Shown here: positions 47,812-56,420 of the stretch, in pieces | Position numbering within the stretch: position 1 is the stretch's first letter | How the letters are laid out: each line of letters starts with the position of its first letter | Origin: Streptococcus mitis | GTDB lineage: Bacteria; Bacillota; Bacilli; Lactobacillales; Streptococcaceae | Assembly: GCF_001579045.1 (NCBI RefSeq) | Contig: NZ_KQ970262.1 | Span: forward strand, 508,399-572,398 | DNA length: 64,000 bases | Direction: 5' to 3' | Notes under the pieces: generated by a model | What the model was told of the DNA's origin: nothing | Databases searched by the model: none | What the model saw: only the letters and a program-made list of their open reading frames with translations | Translations under genes and position numbers: made by a program

Positions 47812-49266
47812 ATGCAAAATCAAACACTCATTCAATACTTTGAATGGTATCTACCCCACGACGGCCAACACTGGGCGCGTCTGGCTGAAGATGCTCCACA
47901 CCTAGCTGATCTGGGAATTAGCCACGTCTGGATGCCACCAGCCTTCAAGGCCACCAATGAAAAAGACGTAGGCTATGGGGTCTATGACTTATTTGACCTT
48001 GGAGAGTTTAACCAAAAAGGGACTGTCCGCACCAAGTATGGTTTTAAAGAAGATTATCTTCAAGCCATTCAAGCCCTAAAAGCTCAGGGAATTCAACCTA
48101 TGGCCGATGTAGTTCTCAACCACAAGGCTGCGGCCGATCACATGGAAGCCTTTCAGGTTATCGAAGTGGACCCTGTAGATCGTACAGTGGAGCTTGGAGA
48201 ACCCTTCACCATCAATGGATGGACTAGCTTTACCTTCGATGGTCGCCAAGATACCTACAATGACTTCCACTGGCACTGGTACCACTTCACAGGTACAGAC
48301 TACGATGCCAAACGTCGTAAATCTGGGATTTACCTGATCCAAGGAGATAACAAGGGTTGGGCAAATGAGGAGTTGGTCGATAATGAAAACGGTAACTATG
48401 ACTACCTCATGTATGCCGACCTAGACTTTAAGCATCCTGAAGTCATCCAAAATATCTATGATTGGGCTGACTGGTTCATGGAAACAACTGGTATTGCTGG
48501 TTTCCGCTTGGATGCCGTCAAACACATTGACTCTTTCTTTATGCGCAATTTCATCCGCGATATGAAGGAAAAATACGGTGACGATTTCTACGTTTTTGGT
48601 GAATTTTGGAACCCAGACAAGGAAGCCAATCTAGATTATCTTGAAAAAACAGAAGAACGCTTTGACCTTGTCGATGTTCGTCTCCACCAGAATCTCTTTG
48701 ATACTAGTCGAGCAGGTTCCAACTATGACCTTCGTGGCATTTTCAAAGATAGCCTGGTTGAACTCAAACCTGACAAGGCTGTGACATTTGTCGACAACCA
48801 CGATACACAACGAGGTCAGGCTCTTGAGTCTACCGTTGAAGAATGGTTCAAACCAGCAGCCTACGCCCTCATTCTGTTACGCCAAGACGGCCTTCCATGT
48901 GTCTTTTACGGAGATTACTATGGGATTTCAGGGCAGTATGCTCAACAAGATTTCAAAGAAGTCCTTGACCGCCTCCTAACCATCCGAAAAGATTTGGCCT
49001 ATGGAGAGCAAACAGACTACTTTGATGACGCAAACTGTATCGGTTGGGTACGTTCAGGTGCTGAAAATCAAACCCCAATCGCAGTCCTTATCTCAAATAA
49101 CCAAGAAAACAGCAAGTCAATGTTTGTCGGCCAAGAATGGGCTAACCAAACCTTTGTAGATTTACTTAGAAACCACCAAGGTCAAGTTACAATCGATGAG
49201 GAAGGTTATGGACAATTCCCAGTCTCAGCTGCTTCAGTAAGTGTCTGGGCAGCCAATACAATCTAA
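47812..49266 (+). CDS. amyA: Cytoplasmic alpha-amylase (GH13)
   Basis: 484 aa without a signal peptide; ribosome site AAGAGGAAAA. TIM-barrel motifs: region I DVVLNHKAAAD, region II GFRLDAVKHID (nucleophile Asp), region III VFGEFW (acid/base Glu), region IV FVDNHDTQ (Asp). The start QNQTLIQYFEWYLPHDGQHW is typical of the B. licheniformis/AmyA liquefying type. It would hydrolyse imported maltodextrins or glycogen-like glucan. cre-like control agrees with sugar use. Confidence 0.95.
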   Translation: MQNQTLIQYFEWYLPHDGQHWARLAEDAPHLADLGISHVWMPPAFKATNEKDVGYGVYDLFDLGEFNQKGTVRTKYGFKEDYLQAIQALKAQGIQPMADVVLNHKAAADHMEAFQVIEVDPVDRTVELGEPFTINGWTSFTFDGRQDTYNDFHWHWYHFTGTDYDAKRRKSGIYLIQGDNKGWANEELVDNENGNYDYLMYADLDFKHPEVIQNIYDWADWFMETTGIAGFRLDAVKHIDSFFMRNFIRDMKEKYGDDFYVFGEFWNPDKEANLDYLEKTEERFDLVDVRLHQNLFDTSRAGSNYDLRGIFKDSLVELKPDKAVTFVDNHDTQRGQALESTVEEWFKPAAYALILLRQDGLPCVFYGDYYGISGQYAQQDFKEVLDRLLTIRKDLAYGEQTDYFDDANCIGWVRSGAENQTPIAVLISNNQENSKSMFVGQEWANQTFVDLLRNHQGQVTIDEEGYGQFPVSAASVSVWAANTI

Positions 49267-49370
49267 TACTCTTCGAAAATCTCTTCAAACCGCGTCAACG
49301 TCGCCTTGCCGTACTCAAGTACAGCCTGCGGCTAGTTTCCTAGTTTGCTCTTTGATTTTCATTGAGTATA
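49266..49370 (+). repeat. Short BOX element (boxA + boxC, no boxB)
   Basis: Starts ATACTCTTCG at the last base of the amylase stop codon and ends TTTTCATTGAGTATA. It carries the CGTCAACGTCGCCTTGCCG core. No boxB unit is present. Confidence 0.92.
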
Positions 49371-49385
49371 ATAGCAAATAATAAC

Positions 49386-49416
49386 CAAGCCAGGTCCAAG
49401 GGGATTTGGCTTTTTT
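49386..49416 (+). terminator. Terminator after amyA/BOX
   Basis: AGCCA ... TGGCT stem with a GC-rich loop region followed by TTTTTT. It lies beyond the BOX, so the amylase transcript would include the BOX. Confidence 0.7.
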
Positions 49417-49427
49417 GTAGTCAAAAA

Positions 49428-49451
49428 AGACCTACCCAAATGGATAGATCT
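49428..49451 (-). terminator. Terminator after alaS
   Basis: AGATCTATCC-ATTT-GGGTAGGTCT stem on minus (10 bp with two wobbles) followed by TTTTT, 9 nt after the alaS stop. Confidence 0.85.
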
Positions 49452-49459
49452 TTACTTGA

Positions 49460-52078
49460 TTACAATTTACCTGCTACGGCATCCAACAATTCTTGGATCT
49501 TAGCTTGGTTGCTTCCTCCTGCCATGGCCATGTCTGGTTTACCACCACCACGTCCATCGACGATTGGTGCCAATTCTTTGACAAGGTTTCCTGCATGAAG
49601 GTCTTTTGTCTTGCTTGCTACAAGAACATTGACTTTGTCACCGATAGCAGCAACTAGGACAAGAAGATCAGAGTAGTCTTTTTGTTTCCAATTATCTGCA
49701 AAGGTACGAAGGGCACCGGCATCTGATACAGATACTTGGCTAGCAATGTAACGGTGACCATTGACTTCCTTCACATCCTTGAAGATATCGCCTGCAGCAG
49801 CCGCTGCGGCTTTTTCTTTCAACTCAGCATTTTCTTTTTGCAATTGACGAAGTTGTTCTTGAAGTCCTTCTACCTTGTGAGGTACTTCTTTAAGTTGAGG
49901 TGCTTTCAAGGTTGCTGCGACAGCTTTAAGAGCATCTTCTTGTTCACGGTAAGCTTCAAAGGCTTCCTTACCAGTCACTGCCAAGATACGGCGAGTTCCT
50001 GAACCGATCCCTTCTTCTTTGACAATCTTGAAAAGACCAATTTCAGAAGTGTTGACAACGTGAGTACCACCACAAAGCTCGATAGAGTAGTCACCGATAG
50101 TAACAACACGGACTTCTTTACCGTATTTCTCACCAAAGAGGGCCATAGCTCCCATTTCTTTGGCAGTGTCAATATCCGTTTCAACTGTCTTCACTTCAAG
50201 AGCTTCCCAAATTTTCTCGTTAACTTGCTGTTCAATAGCACGCAATTCTTCAGCAGTCACTGCTTGGAAGTGGGTAAAGTCAAAGCGAAGGAATTCAACT
50301 TCGTTAAGAGATCCTGCTTGTGTTGCGTGATTTCCAAGGATATTGTGAAGGGCAGCGTGAAGCAAGTGAGTCGCAGTGTGGTTTTTCATGACACGGTGAC
50401 GACGATTACTATCAATTGCCAAGGTATATTCTTGGTTCAAAGCAAGTGGTGCATGGACTTCAACAGTGTGAAGGGCTTGTCCGTTTGGTGCTTTTTGAAC
50501 ATTGGTCACAGTAGCTACAACCTTACCTGACTCATTCAAGATTTGTCCATGGTCAGCTACCTGTCCGCCCATTTCAGCGTAGAATGGTGTTTCTGCAAAG
50601 ATAAGTGAGGCAGTTCCTTCTGACACAGCTTCTACTTCTGCATTGTCAGCCACGATGGCCACCAATTTAGAAGACAATTGGCTAGCATTGTAGTTGAAGA
50701 CACTTTCTACAGTGATGTTTTGAAGGGTTTCATTTTGCATGCCCATTGAGCCACCCTTAACAGCTGACGCACGCGCACGTTCTTGCTGTTCTTTCATGGC
50801 CGCTTCAAATCCTTCACGGTCCACAGTCATACCAGCTTCTTCAGCGATTTCTTCAGTCAGTTCAACTGGAAATCCATAAGTGTCATAAAGTTTGAAGACA
50901 TCTGAACCAGCGATGACAGATTGACCTTTTTCTTTCAAGTCTGCTACGATGCCTTGGGCAAAGTGTTGACCTGAGTGAAGGGTACGGGCAAATGACTCTT
51001 CCTCGCTCTTAACGATTTTCTCAATAAAGTCACGTTTTTCAAGCACTTCTGGGTAGTAGCTTTCCATGATTTTTCCAACAGTTGGAACCAGTTTGTAAAG
51101 GAAAGGCTCGTTGATTCCCAATTTTTGACCATGCATAGAAGCACGACGAAGCAAACGACGAAGGACATAACCACGACCTTCATTTCCTGGAAGAGCACCA
51201 TCACCGATGGCAAATGAAAGTGAACGGATGTGGTCAGCGATAACCTTAAAGCTCATGTTGTCGCCATCTTGGTCATAGACCTTACCAGACAATTTCTCCA
51301 CTTCACGAATAATAGGCATAAAGAGGTCTGTCTCAAAGTTTGTCTTAGCCCCTTGGATAACGGCCACCAAACGCTCCAAACCAGCGCCCGTATCAATGTT
51401 CTTGTGTGGCAATTCCTTGTATTCACTACGAGGAACAGCAGGGTCTGCGTTAAATTGTGACAAAACGATGTTCCAGATTTCGATATAGCGGTCGTTTTCA
51501 ATATCTTCTGCAAGCAGGCGAATACCGATATTTTCTGGGTCAAAAGCTTCTCCACGGTCAAAGAAGATTTCTGTATCTGGTCCAGAAGGTCCTGCACCGA
51601 TTTCCCAGAAGTTATCTTCGATTGGAATCAAGTGACTCGGATCCACTCCCACTTCAATCCAACGGTTGTAAGAATCTTTATCATCTGGATAGTAGGTCAT
51701 GTAAAGTTTCTCAGCTGGGAAGTCAAACCACTCAGGGCTTGTCAAAAGCTCATAAGCCCAAGTGATAGCTTCGTCACGGAAGTAATCACCGATAGAGAAG
51801 TTCCCCAACATTTCAAACATGGTATGGTGACGTGCAGTCTTTCCTACGTTTTCGATGTCGTTGGTACGGATAGCCTTTTGGGCATTGGTAATACGTGGAT
51901 TTTCAGGAATGATGGTTCCGTCAAAGTATTTCTTAAGGGTTGCTACCCCAGAGTTGATCCACAAAAGTGTTGGGTCATTTACAGGAACCAGGCTCACTGA
52001 TGGTTCTACTGAGTGACCTTTGGTTGCCCAGAAATCAAGCCACATTTGGCGTACTTGTGCACTAGATAGTTGTTTCAT
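49460..52078 (-). CDS. alaS: Alanyl-tRNA synthetase
   Basis: 872 aa, full length. Class II core (~1-240) with [20 protein letters not shown]; editing domain with [11 protein letters not shown] (HxxxH) and [13 protein letters not shown] metal ligands; C-terminal C-Ala domain ending [16 protein letters not shown]. It is the second gene of a T-box-controlled operon, 21 nt after the YxjI-like gene. Confidence 0.98.
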   Translation of the reverse strand: MKQLSSAQVRQMWLDFWATKGHSVEPSVSLVPVNDPTLLWINSGVATLKKYFDGTIIPENPRITNAQKAIRTNDIENVGKTARHHTMFEMLGNFSIGDYFRDEAITWAYELLTSPEWFDFPAEKLYMTYYPDDKDSYNRWIEVGVDPSHLIPIEDNFWEIGAGPSGPDTEIFFDRGEAFDPENIGIRLLAEDIENDRYIEIWNIVLSQFNADPAVPRSEYKELPHKNIDTGAGLERLVAVIQGAKTNFETDLFMPIIREVEKLSGKVYDQDGDNMSFKVIADHIRSLSFAIGDGALPGNEGRGYVLRRLLRRASMHGQKLGINEPFLYKLVPTVGKIMESYYPEVLEKRDFIEKIVKSEEESFARTLHSGQHFAQGIVADLKEKGQSVIAGSDVFKLYDTYGFPVELTEEIAEEAGMTVDREGFEAAMKEQQERARASAVKGGSMGMQNETLQNITVESVFNYNASQLSSKLVAIVADNAEVEAVSEGTASLIFAETPFYAEMGGQVADHGQILNESGKVVATVTNVQKAPNGQALHTVEVHAPLALNQEYTLAIDSNRRHRVMKNHTATHLLHAALHNILGNHATQAGSLNEVEFLRFDFTHFQAVTAEELRAIEQQVNEKIWEALEVKTVETDIDTAKEMGAMALFGEKYGKEVRVVTIGDYSIELCGGTHVVNTSEIGLFKIVKEEGIGSGTRRILAVTGKEAFEAYREQEDALKAVAATLKAPQLKEVPHKVEGLQEQLRQLQKENAELKEKAAAAAAGDIFKDVKEVNGHRYIASQVSVSDAGALRTFADNWKQKDYSDLLVLVAAIGDKVNVLVASKTKDLHAGNLVKELAPIVDGRGGGKPDMAMAGGSNQAKIQELLDAVAGKL

Positions 52079-52099
52079 ATTGTCTCCTTATTTACTTGT

Positions 52100-52585
52100 T
52101 TAATGTGATTGGCTTTCTAGCATTTCCACATAGTCAATGGCGACACAGAGGGAAATGACTAGGTCTGCATAAGCGTCCTCCAAAACCGTTACGGTATAGG
52201 TAGAGGTCAGATGGAAGAGTTCTTTCTTAATTTCCGCAATCAGCTGATCGCGATCATCCAGCAATTTGAAATTCAAATCCCAGATATTGCCCCTGATATG
52301 AAGACCTAGATTATCAAACTCATACTTATCTCGCCAGAAGGTCAACTTCTTGCGAATGACAAAACTCGAGCCATCCCGAAGCTGAATCTCAAAACGAGGA
52401 AGCAAGGTCAAGATTTCTTTACTGATCTGACTGACTTGTTCACCATTAGTATCATAGATGGTAAAAGTTTTGGGAATCTTAAAAAATGACCCCTCCACCT
52501 GATAGGCGATTTCTCCCCTGTCATCCTTGATAGCGAAGCGTTCTCCTCCAAGACGAAACTTTTGTTTGACAAGAAATGTTTTCAT
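52100..52585 (-). CDS. YxjI/LURP-one-related family protein
   Basis: 161 aa from the ATG at 52583-52585 (MKTFLVKQKFRLGGERFAIK) with GGAGGTG site. An in-frame ATG at 52654 would translate the T-box sequence itself (GGTGGTACCGCG read as VVPR) and is rejected. The protein is a beta-rich LOR/tubby-like fold with repeated strand pairs such as IYDTNGEQVSQISKEIL and FWRDKYEFDNLGLHI. Function is unknown in this family (membrane or scramblase-like roles were proposed for distant members). It is co-transcribed with alaS. Confidence 0.85.
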   Translation of the reverse strand: MKTFLVKQKFRLGGERFAIKDDRGEIAYQVEGSFFKIPKTFTIYDTNGEQVSQISKEILTLLPRFEIQLRDGSSFVIRKKLTFWRDKYEFDNLGLHIRGNIWDLNFKLLDDRDQLIAEIKKELFHLTSTYTVTVLEDAYADLVISLCVAIDYVEMLESQSH

Positions 52586-52589
52586 CAAC

Positions 52590-52779
52590 ACCTCCAAAAA
52601 ATCAAAAGACAAGCTCATATCACGAAGGGCGAAAAACCGCGGTACCACCTTCATTCAATGAACTTGTCATTCTCTTATTCTTATGCAATTGTATGATTGA
52701 GTAGCATGACTTTCTAGCTTAGATGGCTCGCAGCACCGCCATTTCTCTGGACTAAGACAAGTGAAAATCAATTCTCAAC
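52590..52779 (-). ncRNA. T-box riboswitch of the alaS operon
   Basis: The T-box core AAGGTGGTACCGCG lies on minus at about 52637-52651. The distal stem I hairpin ATGGC-GGTGCTGCGA-GCCAT is at 52723-52742, followed 3' by GCT triplets (52716-52718 and 52703-52705) as candidate Ala specifier codons. Uncharged tRNA-Ala would promote antitermination. Confidence 0.88.
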
Positions 52780-52785
52780 TTTCTT

Positions 52786-52814
52786 ATTATAACGTTTTTT
52801 TAAGCTTGCGTCAA
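52786..52814 (-). promoter_or_regulatory. alaS operon promoter
   Basis: Minus -35 TTGACG (52809-52814), 17-nt spacer, -10 TATAAT (52786-52791). It lies just before the T-box leader. Confidence 0.85.
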
Positions 52815-52972
52815 CTGGAAATCATCTTAACTAATAGTAGTGAGGTAGGAGGGAAGACCTTTTAAAAATTTAACTACTAGTTTCGAAATGTAAGTAGTAA
52901 TATTTAATTTATTTCTAAAATCTTTCTATCTAGCATAGCCCTAGAAGGCTATATAAAACCCTCCAGCGCTGT

Positions 52973-53278
52973 TTAGTATGTCCCCCCTACACTGATAAGA
53001 TTCCACTCAGAGTAGCTTATCTTGAACAATTTTGGGGATTTTGTGTCTTCGTCATATACTACGAGATAGTGCCCTTCATCATTCCAAAACTTGCCCAATA
53101 CCTCGGAGTCTCTTAAATCCATTTTCTGGTTTAAGTAGTCGCTAGTATACTCAATTTTTGGTGCATCTTTTACCCCAGCAGTAGAAAAACTGCTACCAAT
53201 AAAGATAAAAGCATAAAATAGCACCACAGCAATCCCCAAGAATTTAAAGATTTTATAGTTTGTATTATTGTTTTCCAT
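52973..53278 (-). CDS. Small membrane-anchored protein, unknown
   Basis: 101 aa: a short polar N-terminus, one transmembrane helix or uncleaved signal (~10-31, FKFLGIAVVLFYAFIFIGSS), then a ~70-residue outside domain with a WNDEGHYLVVYD strand pattern. No Cys lipobox. I do not recognise the family. It is 73 nt downstream of the nuclease gene of the defence-like module, so it may be its last cistron or a separate host gene. Confidence 0.65.
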   Translation of the reverse strand: MENNNTNYKIFKFLGIAVVLFYAFIFIGSSFSTAGVKDAPKIEYTSDYLNQKMDLRDSEVLGKFWNDEGHYLVVYDEDTKSPKLFKISYSEWNLISVGGTY

Positions 53279-53350
53279 GTTTGTATATTCCTTTTCTTTC
53301 TATTTTGTGTTTCCTTAAATCCCAAGAGGGAATTTTACCCCCTTATCCAA

Positions 53351-54496
53351 CTAAATCATTAAGCCAATTTTTTCAATCACTTCTTGGATCTCATCTAGCG
53401 ATACTAGAAACCACTCTTTAGGGACAAAGCTATCTCCATTTGGTGCTATTAATTCCATATCTAACTGCTTGTCTGCAAAATAATGATGAAGAGTAGTTTC
53501 TAATTTTCGAGCGCTGAAATTTTGAACCTCAAAACTAGCTACTAAACGGACAGGAGCAAAAAGATAGGTTCCTTCTCTTTCTGAATTTGCTAACCGTTTT
53601 TCAATTTGATCCTGTGTAAAACCGATTTTATAGAGATTACTGATGTTGGCAATTTGAGGATTGCTACTCAAAGATTTCACTACATAGATATATCCAGTTG
53701 TAATTCGTTGGCTTGGACTGATACCAGTCATCACATCTTCTATCAATTCTGTTACCATTCGTCCATGGCGCGTTCTATCGTGCAGATTAGATACAAAAGA
53801 GCGGAGTAAGGCCTTCTTATTTTCTGTACCATTTTCATATACGAGATGAAGTTCAGCATTAGTATAACCATTCTTATCAGTGAAGTCTTCTCCTTTAGAA
53901 ACAACATAAACCATTACTCCATTATCCACATAGAACATACCAGGTTTAATTTCTTTTTCTTTTATCACATCAGACTTTCTGACTTGACGACGACCTTCAC
54001 TAATTTCATCATGAACACGAGTAAATAATCCCTGATAATCTTCAAAATTTCCCATCCGTTTACGTGTTCGTGTTTTATCACGCGCTTGAATCGTTCGTTT
54101 ATAACGTGAGACATCAAATAAAGATTTTTCAGCACCATTTACTGACTCAAACAATTTATCTGATAAAATATCTGTTAAACTAGCAGGACTTGAAATAGGG
54201 GTCTCGGACTCAACTATATCTATTTTTAGTAGCCCAAATTCATCATAAGGTTCTAACTTTCGGATGCTATTAGGAGATTTTCTAATACCATTCAATCGAG
54301 AAAATAAACTGCGTTCTTTAATATTTCTAGACTTTTGTGGCTCTTGCCCATTATTTTCTCTCACCCAATCTATAATTTCTAAAAATTTCTCTACTTCATG
54401 ATCTGTAACTATTTTTTTCTTAGGTTTTAAAGGAGTTATTAAATGTTCAAAATCAGAATCATTAAAAATGTCATTTAAGTTTTTGAAATCAGTCAT
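53351..54496 (-). CDS. GIY-YIG nuclease (T5orf172-type) with long N-terminal region
   Basis: 381 aa. Residues 1-180 are polar and basic without a recognised domain (DNA-binding or partner-binding candidate); 185-235 look like a small beta domain (GMFYVDNGVMVYVV). The C-terminal nuclease (~265-345) shows GYIYVV (Tyr 269/271), LYKIGFT (289-294), Arg 301 in EKRL and catalytic Glu 333 in KLETTLHHYF. It overlaps the helicase gene by 8 nt. As third gene of a methyltransferase-helicase-nuclease operon it is the likely DNA-cutting subunit. Confidence 0.85.
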   Translation of the reverse strand: MTDFKNLNDIFNDSDFEHLITPLKPKKKIVTDHEVEKFLEIIDWVRENNGQEPQKSRNIKERSLFSRLNGIRKSPNSIRKLEPYDEFGLLKIDIVESETPISSPASLTDILSDKLFESVNGAEKSLFDVSRYKRTIQARDKTRTRKRMGNFEDYQGLFTRVHDEISEGRRQVRKSDVIKEKEIKPGMFYVDNGVMVYVVSKGEDFTDKNGYTNAELHLVYENGTENKKALLRSFVSNLHDRTRHGRMVTELIEDVMTGISPSQRITTGYIYVVKSLSSNPQIANISNLYKIGFTQDQIEKRLANSEREGTYLFAPVRLVASFEVQNFSARKLETTLHHYFADKQLDMELIAPNGDSFVPKEWFLVSLDEIQEVIEKIGLMI

Positions 54497-56420
54497 TACC
54501 GCTCTCCATCTTCAGCTTCATCTGAGATAATTGTAACAAAGCATAAGCCAATCTCTGTTCGTACTTATCCTTACTTGATTTATCTGGATGACGACCATTT
54601 TCTTTCAAAAATTGCTTAATTTGAGGATAAAGAATCAAAAGTTCTTCTTCAGAAAACTCCATCTTCTGACCATCCATATAATCTTGTATTAGACGCAAAG
54701 TCGGAGCATCAATTTCACGTGATATAACTTCGTAAGCTCTCTGGAAAGGATTGATCTGATCAATCAAATCAATAGATAAGTCATCAATATTCACAAATTT
54801 ATCTGCCATTTTTAGGAAATCTGTTTGTCCTACTCCCTCTTTCCGTTCAGCTGATTGAACGACCGATTGACTAATAAACTGTTGGCGAACTTCTTCAACT
54901 TCAGCACCATTTAAGTCAGGATAGATTTGTTTAATAATTGCTGGAATCATCTGCTTATTAATGATTTCTGCATCTGTTCCTGCAGCAATCGCAGTTTGGA
55001 TACGCGGTTCTTGCAAGATACTAGCACGTAAGTCGTTCATGTCATTTTCTATGATATCTTTTGTTCTTTGGGTGCTCGGCTCTTTTAATCCTTTTACAAA
55101 CAGTTCGGCACCAGAAGATTTCTGGTCATCCCGGTCTTTGCGTTTGAACTTGAAATTTGGCGCTAAAACAGACTCCATCAATAGACTTGCTGTAATAGCC
55201 TTCATAACATTATTTACAGCAAAGAAAACTTCATCATCTTGAGCATCTGGTTGGGAAATGAGATTGGTAAATTGAGCGTGTAACTTATTGGAACTATCGC
55301 GTGTTACTCGACCTATAATCTGAACAATTTCTGTTAGCGACTGACGATAGCCAATCGTTAAAGCATACTCAGCATAAGGCCAGTCAAAACCTTCTTTAGC
55401 CATACCAAGTGCGATAATGATATCGAGATCATCTAAACTGGTCATCTTATTTAGGTAACCCTGCACTTTTTCACGCCCTTCTTCTGTGACAAGGTCGGCA
55501 ACCTTCAATACACGACCTGTTTCCTCAGTAACCAACCATAATCCAGTCTTAGGGTCTGGAACGGCTTGCCCCAGTTCGTCTAAAATTCGGTCAACTTCAT
55601 CATACTTATCCTTGGTTGACTCACCCGAGTTTACATTTGGGATATGAATAATGGTTTTCTTGCTTGTGTCCAGTACTTCGTGCAAAGCATCCGTGTAACG
55701 ACCACGATAAAAGTTATAACCCATGGCAAAGCTTTTCAGATATTTGTACCCCTCCAACTGTTCATAATAAGTATAGGATACCTTGTCGAATTTTTGCTCA
55801 TCTTCAGGTGCCAAAATGGGTACAGAATCTCCACGGAAATAAGACCCTGTCATAGCCACTACATGAGCTGTTGAATTGGCTAATATGTTTCTTAAGGCAT
55901 TTCCTAAAACTGAATTATCATCTTGAGATACATGATGAAATTCATCGATAGCTAAAAGAACGTTATTAAAATCAGTATCGGCTAACTGTTCAAAGGCAAA
56001 ACGCAAGGTGGCATGCGTACAGATTAAAACTCTATCGTTAGGTGACTCTGAATGCATAAAGTCTACAAACTGTTTTACCTTACTTTTGCTGGTCCCTTGT
56101 TCAGTCAAATTATTTTTGGGAAGAACTTCCCAATCCCAGTAAAAACCATATTCTGTCAATTTAGTTGAACGAAACGATTTCCCGATAGATCTTTCTGGAA
56201 CAGCTATAATAGCTTTTTTCAGCCCCTGAGCATGTAGTTTATCAAGAGCAATAAACATCAGAGCTCTCGACTTACCAGAGGCAGGAGGCGCCTTAATCAA
56301 TAAGTGTTGAGAAGTTCTCTTAGCATATACGCGCGCCTGCATTTCACGCATACCAAGTGCATTATTAGATTGACTAGCACCTGTACCATTGTAATTGATT
56401 TCAAATATATTTGAGGTCAT
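54489..56420 (-). CDS. SF2 DEAD/DEAH-type helicase/translocase
   Basis: 643 aa. Motif I APPASGKS (44-51, with a variant AxxxxGKS loop), motif II IDEFHH (158-163, DEFH rather than DEAD/H), motif III TGSYF (191-195), motif V-like GMAKEGFDWP (~339-348), motif VI QIIGRVTR (367-374). The C-terminal ~240 residues are helical and uncharacterised, perhaps a coupling domain. Its ATG overlaps the methyltransferase stop (ATGA). It resembles restriction-type translocases (type I HsdR or type III Res) but has no nuclease motif of its own. Confidence 0.87.
   Translation of the reverse strand: MTSNIFEINYNGTGASQSNNALGMREMQARVYAKRTSQHLLIKAPPASGKSRALMFIALDKLHAQGLKKAIIAVPERSIGKSFRSTKLTEYGFYWDWEVLPKNNLTEQGTSKSKVKQFVDFMHSESPNDRVLICTHATLRFAFEQLADTDFNNVLLAIDEFHHVSQDDNSVLGNALRNILANSTAHVVAMTGSYFRGDSVPILAPEDEQKFDKVSYTYYEQLEGYKYLKSFAMGYNFYRGRYTDALHEVLDTSKKTIIHIPNVNSGESTKDKYDEVDRILDELGQAVPDPKTGLWLVTEETGRVLKVADLVTEEGREKVQGYLNKMTSLDDLDIIIALGMAKEGFDWPYAEYALTIGYRQSLTEIVQIIGRVTRDSSNKLHAQFTNLISQPDAQDDEVFFAVNNVMKAITASLLMESVLAPNFKFKRKDRDDQKSSGAELFVKGLKEPSTQRTKDIIENDMNDLRASILQEPRIQTAIAAGTDAEIINKQMIPAIIKQIYPDLNGAEVEEVRQQFISQSVVQSAERKEGVGQTDFLKMADKFVNIDDLSIDLIDQINPFQRAYEVISREIDAPTLRLIQDYMDGQKMEFSEEELLILYPQIKQFLKENGRHPDKSSKDKYEQRLAYALLQLSQMKLKMESGND

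Noticed and set aside
52586-52654. N-terminal extension of the YxjI-like protein
   Set aside because: It translates the T-box core and has no ribosome site; the downstream ATG has GGAGGTG.
52920-52960. Inverted repeat ATAGCC/GGCTAT as a terminator
   Set aside because: No T run follows on either strand.
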